From positions 38,893,656 through 38,957,655 of the forward strand of contig JARCOQ010000007.1 of the NCBI GenBank assembly GCA_029207755.1: a DNA stretch of 64,000 nt, in the 5' to 3' direction. Under the pieces are notes generated by a model. It was not told the origin of the DNA and searched no databases. It was given only the letters and a program-made list of their open reading frames with translations. This document shows positions 1 through 11,019 of the stretch, one piece after another. Origin of the DNA: Chamaea fasciata (Eukaryota; Chordata; Aves; Passeriformes; Sylviidae). Made by a program: the position numbers and the translations under genes. Numbering within the stretch: position 1 is the first letter of the stretch; every line of letters begins with the position of its first letter.

Positions 1-520
1 GTACGCATGGTGAGGAAAGGTAGGGTTGAACTGCTGGGCTACTGTGAGCATGCAGGGAAGATCCAGGCTGGCAATAGCTGCTTCTTGCACTAATTATACA
101 TTTTGTGAAATCGAGGGCAATCTATTTGTTTTCTTAGAGATGGAACTGACTCATATTTTGATGGACTCGAGTTTTCTGTGAGTAGAGTTTCTTGACAGGC
201 TCAGTTTATGTTTTTTTTGGAGGACACAGCTTTAAAAATGTAAACAAACAGGATGCAGATGAGGAGAGGAAAACATAAGTCTGTTATTTGGGAAGATCTG
301 GCATGAGACAAGGAAAGGACTTAATTTCTGCTATTTACTGATTTTCTGTGACTTGTGAATAATCTATGTAAATTTTATTTGTAAACAAAAGACAAATAAT
401 TTTTAATGGATAGCTGTTGATTGATTGCTCAAGTCGTGCCAGACAGGCCCAAAGACATTAGATTCTGTAGCTGGCAAAATGATAAACAATGATTGTCTGA
501 AATTCTATTTAGAAATTAGC
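1..520. other. Non-coding sequence, no feature recognised
   Basis: AT-rich single-copy-looking DNA. I see no repeat family, no coding potential and no tandem repeat. It ends where the left arm of the large inverted repeat begins. Confidence 0.6.
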
Positions 521-735
521 CTTGTGCTGTACTCTATCTAGCTCTACTTATTGACTGTCTGGGCAATGTACTTCACATCTTCTGTAGCCCAATGAATCAC
601 AGTATGTTATTAAAAAATCAGTGCTGGCTCTACCATCTCTCATCTCCTAATTGTATGATGCTGCTGAGAGGCTTGAGTAGACTCTGTGTTGCTGCTACAC
701 TGCACCCATCGTTGTTTTTTGAGGTATTTTTGTGT
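521..735 (+). repeat. Left arm of large inverted repeat (arm A)
   Basis: This 215 bp segment is the reverse complement of 1708-1921. Aligned base by base, the outer 184 bp (521-704) are identical to the other arm. The only differences are near the inner end: a C/T substitution at 705, one T fewer in the other arm in the run at 715-720, and a G/T substitution at 723. That is about 98.6% identity. The match stops sharply on both sides, at c521 and t735. The arm has no similarity I recognise to CR1, LTRs or other avian repeats, and short reading frames across it are broken and have no known domain. The simplest explanation is a recent inverted duplication; an assembly fold-back is the main alternative. 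Confidence 0.97.
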
Positions 736-1707
736 AGAAGGTAAGGAAATAAAGATGGGATCCCTGTGTGTTTCACACAGAGCTCAGACAGGGGACATGA
801 AGAGAGGAACATGATGATGAAGGCACGGTTCTAATTAATTCAGTGTGGACTTTTCTTTTGGTATTGAGATGAAAAAGAGATAGGCTCAGCAGATAAGGCA
901 TGTGAAGTACATAAAAGAAAGTTCCAGGCATAGAGATGAGCCAAAGTTAAGAAAAACATTGGGAAATGTATCTATGTACATATATATGGAAATATATATA
1001 TATGCACATATATACAGGTAAAATAAATATACAAATCGACTAGATGTATCTGTGTGTATACAATTATATATCTGCATTTGTAAAGTATTTGCAATAAAGA
1101 ATAATGATAAAGAGGATCAGATTATATCGCATTAAAAAAAAAAAGTGATTTTGTCAAATATTTTTCCTGGTTTTGAAAATTGTCCAGAGGGACAAAACTT
1201 TGTAGGTCAGGACGCTAGGACTAGATATTGACACACAAATCTTTTAATCTGTGGGATCAGGAAATTCAGCTGTGAGCACAAAAGAGCAAAGTATTTTCAC
1301 ACAAGTAATTCCAACCCTCTCAGGAGAGCTTTAATCCTATGACTAACTCTTAGTGAAGTCTGTGAAATCAGTCTGATAATGATGATAAAGTTTCTGATTA
1401 TATTATAAGCAGGATAAATGGAATGAAATTCAGCATTGAGCTGTGGAGAGAAGGTTTCCTATTTAAAAATGCTTGAAGAGGTATGAGAAACATTAGTGAA
1501 TATTGGTCATTAAATCCATGATTAACAAAGTTATTCAAAAATATTTCTTGAAGATTTAATACATGCTGTGAAAAAAATTCCAACCTTTGTTCTGTTTTTG
1601 TGTTCATAATAATAAAAATTGGCCAGTGATTAATAATAAAATGATTCAGCACAAAAATATTTAAAAAAAAAGTTGTTTTAATACATTAGCAAACAATAAG
1701 ACAATGC
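736..1707. other. Spacer between inverted-repeat arms
   Basis: This 972 bp spacer is not self-complementary at large scale. It contains a small perfect hairpin at 764-780 (7-bp stems CTGTGTG/CACACAG, 3-nt loop), a TA-rich patch around 978-1013, and A-rich runs at about 1134-1144 and 1663-1671. Its last part includes a 24-bp word (1676-1699) that recurs exactly at 5451-5474. No coding sequence is supported. Confidence 0.8.
1676..1699 (+). repeat. 24-bp dispersed word, copy 1
   Basis: A 24-bp string starting TTTTAATACATTAGC is identical to 5451-5474 on the same strand. It sits 8 bp outside the inner edge of arm B of the inverted repeat; no matching copy flanks arm A. Flanking bases do not align convincingly beyond the word, so it may be the remnant of an old repeat family, unnamed here. 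Confidence 0.75.
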
Positions 1708-1921
1708 ACACAAAAATACATCAAAAACAACGATGGATGCAGTGTAGCAGCAACACAGAGTCTACTCAAGCCTCTCAGCAGCATCATACAATTAGGAGAT
1801 GAGAGATGGTAGAGCCAGCACTGATTTTTTAATAACATACTGTGATTCATTGGGCTACAGAAGATGTGAAGTACATTGCCCAGACAGTCAATAAGTAGAG
1901 CTAGATAGAGTACAGCACAAG
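1708..1921 (-). repeat. Right arm of large inverted repeat (arm B)
   Basis: Reverse complement of 521-735, 214 bp, with two substitutions and one 1-nt indel, all within the inner 31 bp. Outer boundary g1921 pairs with c521, and bases beyond it diverge at once. Transcription through both arms from either strand would give an RNA able to fold into an almost perfect hairpin of about 215 bp with a 972-nt loop. Confidence 0.97.
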
Positions 1922-3135
1922 CAATGACATAGCTACATGAAGAGGGGAATCAGTGAAGTGAAAATAGAAAGATATTATGTGCATATATGATTTTTCTGTT
2001 CATTAGTGCAAATGGAGAGGTTGAGGAGGTGGACGGTTTGGTCTGAAGAATTCCACCTCTAAAGGCATCTGTTGTTGAAAATTGATCCTTTAACCATAAC
2101 TCAGTAGGTAAGACTTCTGGAGAGGGATAAAGTAACTTACATGTAGCTTCCAAATCTAACTGAAAGTTCCTCTATATTAAAAATTCCTGACTGGATCAGT
2201 ATGAACGTATATGTGTATATCCTGAAGCACTTTTTCAAGCTCTGAGAAGAGACCTCTCTTGATATCTCTAGAAGAAAAAATTGCTGTAATGGGAATTTTG
2301 TCTTGAGGCAATCAGGGAGAATTCTTGATCTTTTTATTGTACCTTTTGGTGTATTTCTGTGTGCTTCATTTTAAAACAGAAACATTGAAAGTGACACATC
2401 AGTCAGTTAAAATCTATGTGAGAATTGAATTTATGCCTCTCATCCAGAATTATTTTACGTGTGTTCAACCTTACAAGGTCAACCTAAGTAAGAGTTGTGT
2501 TTTAAATGCTCTTGTACATTAATTATATAATTATTTTTCTTTGAATGAAAAATAATTGGGTTTTTTTCTTTTAAAACTATTTTTTAGAGTAAGATGGTCC
2601 CACAGAGATATATGATGCATCCCCATGATGAACACATGCACATGTTGTTTCTATGTTGTTGTCTGTGCCCACTGCTTGGTTAATGTCATCTACCAGCAGA
2701 CAGGTAAAGAAAATTCTTTTGTACTATAAATGGCCTCAATCTGAATATTTCCAAATTAGCTGAATACTCCCAAAAATTAGCTTTTCACTTCATTGGGATG
2801 ATGATGGCTCACTGATCCTTTGGAAGGCTACACCAGACCAGACTCTATCTATTGGGATACACAGGTAAAGCACACAAAATTAATTCAGAACCCCTTTTGA
2901 GGACTTTTTTTGACTTTCACTGTGTTTAGAATGAATCACAGGAAAGAGTCACACAAATGCTATCCTGTAAATGGATGCCTTTTGATGCAGTCAGGTGTTT
3001 TAAACCTTCCTTCTCTGAATGAGGTTTAAAAGGGAAATTTACTTTAGAAAGAGAAATATATGGCCAGAATATTTCTGCCAATAAAAATTCCTCTAGCATA
3101 TTGCTGTATTATCTGCAATCAAACACAAAATATGC
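1922..3135. other. Non-coding sequence, no feature recognised
   Basis: AT-rich DNA without recognised repeats. The longest forward open stretch (2325-2522) has no domain-like composition and I take it as chance. The last six bases, ATATGC (3130-3135), are the left target-site duplication of the LTR that follows. Confidence 0.6.
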
Positions 3136-3632
3136 TGTGGTGGTGTCTGGAGTCCTTTACCGGCTTGGTCACTCACCGGTAGGCATGCAATGTATAATTT
3201 TGTATCCTTTAGGTTCGATGTGTCTGAACTTCAGGCTGAAGCATAGAGAGGGCGTGGAAGAAGATAGAATGACTCTCACGTGGGTTGGAGCTAGATGTTT
3301 ATTGCTCCCACAAGCCCACAGAGTGACTCCTGGGGCTTGGGTTTCAGCTTTTGTATGAGGGGTGTGGAAAGGGGCAAGGGGGAACTATAACCAATACCAG
3401 GTAAGGAGGGAGCGACCAAGACTAGAAGACAATACACAGGACATCTTACACATAATACAGGGTGGAGACACCAAGGGCTTTGCCATTCACCTCAGCCCCT
3501 CCCACCCAGAATCTTTCAGGTTTCTGGGCAGGGACACAGAATGGTTGGCACACCCATCACCAGGGAAAAACCAAAAGGGTAAGTCGGGCAGGGGGTAATT
3601 TAGACTAAACCATTGTTAAACGCACTGCAACA
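3136..3632 (-). mobile_element. ERVK-type solo LTR, antisense
   Basis: A 497 bp element bounded by TG...CA (+ strand starts TGTGGTGGTGTC, ends CTGCAACA). It is flanked by a 6-bp target-site duplication with one mismatch: ATATGC at 3130-3135 and GTATGC at 3633-3638. A 6-bp duplication is typical of ERVK/betaretrovirus-like integrations. Read on the minus strand there is an AATAAA polyadenylation signal (+ strand TTTATT at 3298-3303) after a GTGGGAGC-like context, and a degraded TATA-like box (around 3347-3358 on +) upstream of it, so U3-R-U5 order fits the minus strand. No internal retroviral coding sequence adjoins it, which makes it a solo LTR. Two overlapping forward open stretches here (about 3101-3598) are fortuitous. 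The subfamily was not resolved. Confidence 0.85.
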
Positions 3633-3638
3633 GTATGC

Positions 3639-5450
3639 AATATTCTGCACATTACAATGATTATTATACTAATGCCAACTACCTTATTATCCTGTAATTT
3701 TCCTTAAATAATTTGATTTTACAGTTGGTTGGTTTGCCTCAGCAAATTAAGTAAATCTGCTAAGAATGAAGATGGGTAATAAACTCTTCTTCACACATGA
3801 AATCAAAAAATTAATTGATGTTCCAAAGTAAATTGTAACTAGAGTACTTTTCTTAAAGCTGTCCTCTGAGTTTGGTGAATTTGGGAAAGACATAAAGACA
3901 GATTAAAGCACCTGAAAAAATAGATGACAATGCACCACAGGCTGCTTTCTGGACTTCTATGTAGACTGTGCTTATGTAGAAGGTCTTTCTTTTAAATACA
4001 TGGGAATTTCAAAGATGAGGAAAAGGCAAAGAAAAGGAGATCAAGGGGATATGATTTCTTGAAACTTTCCTGAAAGTCACATTCTTGCAGAGGATTTTCT
4101 TAGCTCTCCAACCATGCATTTTTGTATGAGAGGAACATTGTGACAAAAGATGTGTTGGCATGTCTCCAGGGTGGTAGATACTTTTTTTTCTGATTTTTAA
4201 TAACAGATTGCTTTAAAATGAGGTTCAGAGCCCTCAGCCTGTCATAAACATGTAGTCACATCTTGCACTTTCAGTGCAGTCCATCAGAGGAATGTAGTAT
4301 ATCATATTTCTAACTTTCTAAAACAATCATTTAATCAAGACCACAATAATCCATCACCTCTACATAGACAAGGATCATAATCCAATTTAGAGCATTAATA
4401 GTGAGATAAGTAATTTTTTTGTTCCCTTATTTGATTTATGGGATGAAGGTGAAATAGTGGGAAGTTGAATAGGATTTCAGGCTATAGGGCAGGAATGGAG
4501 GTGAGGTGAATGTGTCTATTCTGTCCATCAGCAGTCAGTATCCCCCTCACAAACACACCACCTTAATTAAAAGGGTTTTTTGTTTAGTTGGGTTTCTTTT
4601 CTGGTCGTTTGTTTTTTGGGGTTTTTTTTTGAGACATTTGGGGTTTGCCTTGTTTTGCTTTCTTTTATTTTGTGGAGGGGGAAGCAGAAGACACTAATGC
4701 AATAAAAGTCCTTTGACACTGCAACCTGAAGTAGGATTACTCGCCAACAGTTTTAGGGATACATGCCAAGCAGAAGTGGGGTCTTGCAGCACAGCTTTCT
4801 CTGTTGTTGGCGGGCAGGAGGTTTACATTTCTTTTGTGGACACATTTTGATTACAGCTGTGACTGAAATTACTAAAACAGCCCTAAGAAAAGTTGCTTAG
4901 GGGCTGAAGCATGGAGGTTACTGTTCCTGATACTTACAAAGTGCAAAAGATCAGGAGGAGAGCAATGTGCCCAGGAAATCTGAGCCCTGCAATGGCAGAA
5001 AAAAAAGCCATGTTAGGGCAGAGGTGACAGCCTGAAGGAAGAGATACATCTCTTTTGTGTTGCTCTTTTTTGTTTTGGACAGCAAGAACATTTCTATGAT
5101 TCCTACTCTGTGTGTCCAAAAATCATATCAATTTTATATTGGAACATTCCTCAAATATAGCTGTACTTACAGGACTAGTCCAAGAGGGGGAGAAAATGGA
5201 TCCTTCGTTATAGAAATGTAGCAAATTATATATATCTCCTCTGTTAGATTTAATAGCCTTGCAGCTGATTTTCAATGTGAACTCTGATTTAGTCAATAAA
5301 TTTCAAAGACTCCAAGGTTCTTTATGTGTATCTGATCTTCGCCAAAGGATGGCTTATTTGAATTCTTGGATGTGTATTTTCAAGTAGAATATATATACTT
5401 GAATTTTTGTTATTGTATAGCAATACCTTCATCATCAAGTACAAAAGTAA
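3639..5450. other. Non-coding sequence with a T/G-rich patch
   Basis: No gene or transposon recognised. From 4573 to 4685 the + strand is strongly T/G-biased, with several GGG/GGGG runs separated by T tracts. It is too irregular to call a microsatellite. The rest is AT-rich single-copy-looking DNA. Confidence 0.6.
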
Positions 5451-5474
5451 TTTTAATACATTAGCAAACAATAA
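5451..5474 (+). repeat. 24-bp dispersed word, copy 2
   Basis: Exact match in the same orientation to 1676-1699 next to the inverted repeat. Both copies are followed within about 15 bases by a CAATG string, which hints at wider but decayed homology. No family assigned. Confidence 0.75.
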
Positions 5475-6372
5475 AAAGTGCAATGAACCTTTTCGGGACT
5501 GCTTTGTCTGTGAAACTGCCTTCTGTATCGTATTATTTGGCTTGGTTTTCTGTCTCTTTAGGAAAAAAACCACAATCCTGTAAAATTCTTTCTATAACAT
5601 AATTGTAATTGTAATTTTATTGCTCTCACTGTTGAAAATAACATTTGTAAATCTTATTTTCAGATATGAGAGTACTAAAACATGCTTTGATAATCAAGAA
5701 ATAGTTAAGACCGGGTATATCATCATCAACTTGAAATTTATACTGGTTGAGAGGTTTTGGAATGTGACAGCTGAAACTCAGTTTCCTGCAGGGAAGGATT
5801 TATGAAATGCTACAGGGGGCAGGGAAGGATGCATTACAATATGGCCTTTCCCACAGAGAGGGATCTTACAGAAATCTAACCTAAAATTGCCTCGCCTGTA
5901 TGTCCATCTAAAATAAAACACACCTCATGTACCTGTAGCAAGTGCCTGGACTCTTTGCTTTACCTCAGAGAAATCACAAGAAAAACCTGAAAGAATTCTA
6001 TAATTCTATATTCTTCATATATGATTGGCTACTTTGGAATCTACTAAATTAAGCTAAGACTTTCCAGTCAGGAAATCCTGACTTCTTCTCTATTTTTGAA
6101 TCAGTCTTTTTCTGAAAGAATTTGTAGATAATCTATTCTTCTGTGCCTATTTAAGCAAATAGTACACGTTATGTGACCACTGCTTCAGCTTTTCGTGAAG
6201 CAGCTGAGAAAACAGTTTTTCTCACGGGGAGAGTAGAACTGCAAAACCATTGAAGTGGCAAGATATTACTAGAGTTTTAGCCAACTTCTTTTACATGTAA
6301 GTTAGTTCAAAAGAACATTTGATGGGAAAAAAAGCTTGCAGGTAGGATGATGTAACAACTCTTTCCAGGCAC

Positions 6373-6424
6373 ATATAGTAGTTTGCTCCTATGTAGTAGT
6401 TTGTACTCATATATAGTAGTTTGC
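6373..6424 (+). repeat. Three-copy imperfect tandem repeat (~18-20 bp unit)
   Basis: Units start at 6373, 6391 and 6411. All share AT(A/G)TAGTAGTTTG and differ in the tail (CTCCT, TACTCAT, C). The same CAGGCA string precedes the first and follows the last copy. It looks like a local slippage or duplication product. Confidence 0.8.
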
Positions 6425-6799
6425 CAGGCATATTATTGCTGTGTTAAGACCTTCAAATTCCTTCTGGTACTGTGTGCATGTTAGGAGACTCCTTACTGTA
6501 GCTTCACCTTGACTTTTACCCTTTGACAGACTCTTATGTCTGCTCTCCCACTGCAGTTGTGTTCATAGCTGAGACTCAGCTGCAGGTACCCAGGTGAAAT
6601 GCTTCATGATTTGAGTCTTTTTGCCTTCCATGTATCTGGGTGCTGCTGTCAATTGAACACAGATGACTGGCAGAAAGAAAGGGGCCACTCAATCTGCCCC
6701 ACTGCCTTAGATTGCCTCTATCTTCAACCCAGAGCAGAAGTGACCCAGTCTGAAGAACAAAGCTCTCTAGAAAGGAGCCTTGAGGATTTCTGTCAGGTC

Positions 6800-6825
6800 A
6801 AGGATCTATCATTAGGATCTATCAT
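6800..6825 (+). repeat. 13-bp perfect tandem duplication
   Basis: AGGATCTATCATT occurs twice head to tail without mismatch. This is a small recent local duplication with no other feature attached. Confidence 0.85.
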
Positions 6826-7956
6826 TACAAGTAACAAATTGAACAGATGATGACCACTGCCTCCAGTGTTCATCCCATCATATGGGATTTGCCTTTGACA
6901 TACTGGGCTTGAATGTACTCTTTTCAGTGACCTGTAAGCAACACAAGGCTGCTATTTTCAGATATGTGTTCAGTGCTTCCTTGTGCAACACCACAAAATC
7001 ACAGCTCTGAAGACAGAAAGTCTTAGCCTAGCTTGGCTAAGCTAGGTTACATTTTTTAGGGCAGAGAGAGGGATATGTGTCTGTGGGAAACTTCGGGAAG
7101 GCATATTTTACTCACTTTCATAACACTATCATGGCAAACAAAACAAATTTTGCATTACTATCTGGTGTCAACTACTTTACAAATTTGAGATAAAGTTAGA
7201 GAGGAAAAAAGAGGACACTAGAAAATTCAAAGTGTTTCAAAGAAGGATTTCTTCTTGAAACATCAATGCAGACACACAGAAACAGGTGGATGCCCCAAAA
7301 GAATATTATGATTTTCTTTCACCACTTTGCATAATGTGCCTGCAAGCATAAATAAATATCTATGAATTTATATATGCCTGCATGCGTACAGAGATACCAC
7401 TCCTGTTGGAGAGCAAAAAATAAACCTTTTATGTCCTTGTAGCAGTAGTACCTAGGAACAGCACAGGAGGCTTTTACAGGAAGGGTGTTGAGACACACTC
7501 ATCAAGGTTTAATGGTGGGGACCGTTCACAGTTGGTAGGTACTCTAGTAAAAGATGCTCTTGGGGACAAATAAGTCAAAGGAAGGGACAGACAGAAAATT
7601 ATTAAACAGGAAAGAGAAAATTCTATTTAGTGTCTATCTGAAAATAGCGGGAACAGGATCCCAGACAAGTATCCTCCTCTGAGGACTCTGAATCGCAGCA
7701 AAACCATGGTGATGGTGATTCTGGTGAGTTTTTGACATCTTTCCCTTAATGCTATGTATATTTATTATCAGGATTGACACAAACTCCTTCTGGGTTGATC
7801 CCAATTAAAATGTTCCCAATGTTAACCGAAGTATGCTGGTTAGGTGTCAGTGTTGCACACTGATTAGTTGTTATGCTTCTGTGCACATTAAAAAATGGAA
7901 TAATGTATCTTGAGGATTTAGATGGCTCTTAACATGTTCCCTGTGCTTTGTATTGT

Positions 7957-7961
<5 letters not shown>

Positions 7962-8009
<48 letters not shown>
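7962..8009. repeat. (TA)24 microsatellite
   Basis: 48 bp of uninterrupted TA dinucleotide, followed after a short ACACATGTAC interruption by a second brief TA run at about 8025-8033. Self-complementary and prone to cruciform extrusion and length polymorphism. Tyrosine/isoleucine-rich open stretches on both strands here are artefacts of the repeat. Confidence 0.98.
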
Positions 8010-8014
<5 letters not shown>

Positions 8015-8039
8015 CACATGTACATATATATATAAAGTA

Positions 8040-10981
8040 AAAAAGGGAATGAAAGGGCAAGCTAGGAGAGAAAGGAATCACATGCAAGTGATGTCCATGG
8101 TATTGAACAAGAGAACCTGTCATGACAGCACTATCAAGGTTTGCAAGTGAAAGGCTGTGAGAATAACAACAAGAATATAATAGGATGGGAAGAATAAGGG
8201 GAAATTTTTGACACAGAGGTCTTGGAAATGCTGCCTCAATGGCTTAGGTCTAAGATTACAGTTGTAAATAGTAAGTTCCTACCATTACTATGACTAATGC
8301 ACCACAGTACCAAAGATACTGGAACAAGACAGATTTTCAGGTCCTTGAACATGTCCCACCATGGGGACAAACCTCTGTGTTTTCAGGCTCAGAAAGACAA
8401 AGAGAACACTCCTGTGTGTGCTACCTAACACTGGGGTTATTTTTGCCCCATTTCCCAGGGCTGGGAATGTCTAGAAAGACCTAGATCTTGGCAAATCTAG
8501 AAACCACAAAAATCCACAGAACAAGCTGGGGTCTGACTGTGCTCTTGTTTGAGTAGGTCCCCCAGGTCCAGTTTGTTGGGCTCAGAGCTGGTTAGAGGCA
8601 GGTGGGATCAGAGGTACATTTTCTTGGTTAACTCAATGCAGAGAGACCTGTACCTTTGTCTGTTGAGTTTCCCATCTATTTCCTAAAGCCCAAAGTATTT
8701 CTTATCTCTGGCTTTGCTCTGCTGGAATAGGGAAGACTTCAGACTATTTGGGATTTTTTCATGGTGACTGTATTAGAGCTAGAAAGTAATCACCCAGATT
8801 TAAATATAAATTTATTGGATCCATCTCAGAATATAAGATAATGTTATTTTAATTTTGAAGTCTGAGGTGACTCTGGCCAGTGTGCTTTAGAAAAGTAAAC
8901 TGGAGTATTTAAGAGTATTTACAATAAGGGAAAACAAACCATCATGCTGGGTTTTACATAAGTAGCATTTAAATATATTAAGGTATTAAACATCTCATAT
9001 TTTATGTTAATGCATGAGAGGCTTCTTCCTAAACTCAGTGTTCCCAGCCATAAATGGGACATTGGGTAGAAATTTCACAGAACGATTCTAAGCATGTAAT
9101 GAAGATAAATTTATGAGCCCAATACAAAATAATGTAAGCATTACACCTCCTGGTAAATCCTACTGAATTGAAATTGGATTTAATTTAGATAGATTCACTG
9201 TAATAGAAGATTTCAAGACTGTGTGATGTATTAGTATCCATCTGTTAAAAGAGAAGTTGCCATAAAACAAAAATACAATCCAGAAAATTACATAAAGCAA
9301 CTGTAAATTAATCAGAATTTGTTTTAAAGTGAAAAGCAATTGGAAATTAGTCTAAGAAGTGTTCTTCCACAGGCACAATAGATCCCAGCTTAATTAAAGG
9401 CCAGAGAAAGACAAATTAATAAGTACAGCTATGTAGCTATAAAGCTGAGATGAAAGGAAAAGGCTGCCATGCTTTATTGAAGCATTCATATCTATTTATT
9501 TTTTTTTTTAAAGAGTCACTCTATTTTCACCTTGAACTAAAGTATCATCTTTGAATAACCAATGAGATGCACAGAACAGCAAGAACACATACTTGGTCAG
9601 GAGTTGCAGAGAGATACAATGATTAGAAACTGTCCATTTAAAAAAAACCAAACTAACAACCTTCTAATTCCTTCATGCTTGGCAAGTTTGCTTTAGAAAC
9701 TGGATTCAAAAGTCAGTAAATTGATGATTTCTTATCATATAGAATACCAAAATATTAGTGACATGAAGAGGCTAGTCAGATTTTTCATAGGGAATATTTC
9801 TTTCCTAAAATGTATAGAGAGGCGTCAAAAAGGCTTTAAGGCATGCCAGTCTAACTTTGCTTCTACACAGTTCTCCGTGAAGAAATTTATTTTACACAAG
9901 ATGTTAAGAGTCAAATTGGCATTCTTTTCTGCTAATTTCTAATGTTTTATCTGCCTGACCACCTATGGGAAAACTTTACACTGTTTTTGATGTATCATTA
10001 GCACAGACCTCAGGTTCCCAGCTACCAACTGTGTCTATTTTATCTCTGCTGTCAAACTTGTTCACAATATGAGCAGCCTCTTTTGGATCTTCAAGGATAA
10101 CTGGGAAGTGTTTTATTGCCCCTGCAGAGCTCAGTATTGGCTCGGTGTTGTTTAGGGTTTATATGCTGGCTGTAGCATGCTAATAAGTCATCTTGTGAAA
10201 TTTTGTGAACACAAGCAAAATAATTTCCCTGTGCATGTTCTCTAGTTTTCTATTAATACAATGTACTCCAAGGAAATGATGAAGAGACAGAAAAGGAAAA
10301 ATGAAAACTCTTTCCAACTCTTCAGGTTTTCTCTTCTTTCTCTAGAACAGATTTTCTTCGCATATCAGAAGCCAAGTTTCTCAGGAACAGGTGTAAACTT
10401 ATTACTCCACATATATCCATGCTGAGAAACCTAAAAAGTAGAACAGATGCATTAGCTATAAGAAAAGTTGTATCCAAGCAGAAGTTTTGTTCACAGAACA
10501 TTTCAGCTGTGAATGCTTCTTCTTAGAAAAGAACTTCAAAAAATGTTGCTTCAGTTGTCACATATATCTTTGATTTCCTTTCAGATTTACTGGGCAGTGA
10601 AGTGGACTTGTCTCCTACAAAACTTCTTGTAGAAGCCAAGAACCTGCAGTTGTGCAGAGCTTGTGGGTTGTAAAAGGGTTTTTAGTGTATTTGTTTCCTT
10701 CCTGTATGGAACTCTAGAGTCTGAGTGTCTATTTTTCATTGCTCTTGGTGTATTTCCTTAAATGTGGCATAGGTCCATAGCAGAATACTTTTGAGACAAG
10801 TGGATGGGGAGGATGAGTATTGCTCAGAATCTGGGATCTTATTTATCAAGTGGTGCATGATTGAGTGCATGGCGTTTAGCCAGCCACCAACCCTGTGGCA
10901 AATAAATCTCTCCTTTTCAGCTTTTATCTTTTAACTTTGTAAAACATTTCTTGAAAGTACTAAGGTATATTATAGCCAAAG

Positions 10982-10983
<2 letters not shown>
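8040..10983. other. Non-coding sequence, possible conserved element
   Basis: No gene or transposon recognised. The part from about 9100 to 9480 is repeat-free and dense in ATTA/TTAAT cores, the look of many vertebrate conserved non-coding elements, but conservation cannot be tested from one sequence. Confidence 0.5.

Positions 10984-11018
<35 letters not shown>
10984..11018 (+). repeat. Poly(T) tract, 35 bases
   Basis: An uninterrupted run of 35 T. It could be the poly(A) tail of an antisense retrocopy, but no AATAAA-like signal lies just downstream on + and no matching target-site duplication is obvious, so a simple mononucleotide expansion is equally likely. Confidence 0.97.

Positions 11019-11019
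<1 letters not shown>

Larger units (their letters stand above)
5475..7961. other. Non-coding sequence with small tandem repeats
   Basis: No gene or transposon recognised. It contains three imperfect copies of an 18-20 bp unit centred on TAGTAGTTTG (6373-6424), framed by CAGGCA on both sides, and a 13-bp perfect tandem pair AGGATCTATCATT at about 6800-6825. A small palindromic stretch built on TAGCCTAGC/GCTAAGCTA lies near 7022-7046. Confidence 0.6.

Noticed and set aside
521..1921. Inverted repeat as a DNA transposon with long terminal inverted repeats
   Set aside because: Arm ends show no transposon-like terminal motif, no flanking target duplication was found (bases outside 521 and 1921 do not match), and the spacer encodes no transposase; an inverted duplication fits better, though a non-autonomous element is not fully excluded.
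3101..3598. Two consecutive forward open stretches as a small gene
   Set aside because: They coincide with the antisense ERVK-type LTR.
4573..4685. G-quadruplex or telomere-like repeat
   Set aside because: G runs are irregular with long loops and no TTAGGG array.
7929..8150. Tyrosine/isoleucine-rich open frames on both strands
   Set aside because: Translation of the (TA)24 microsatellite.
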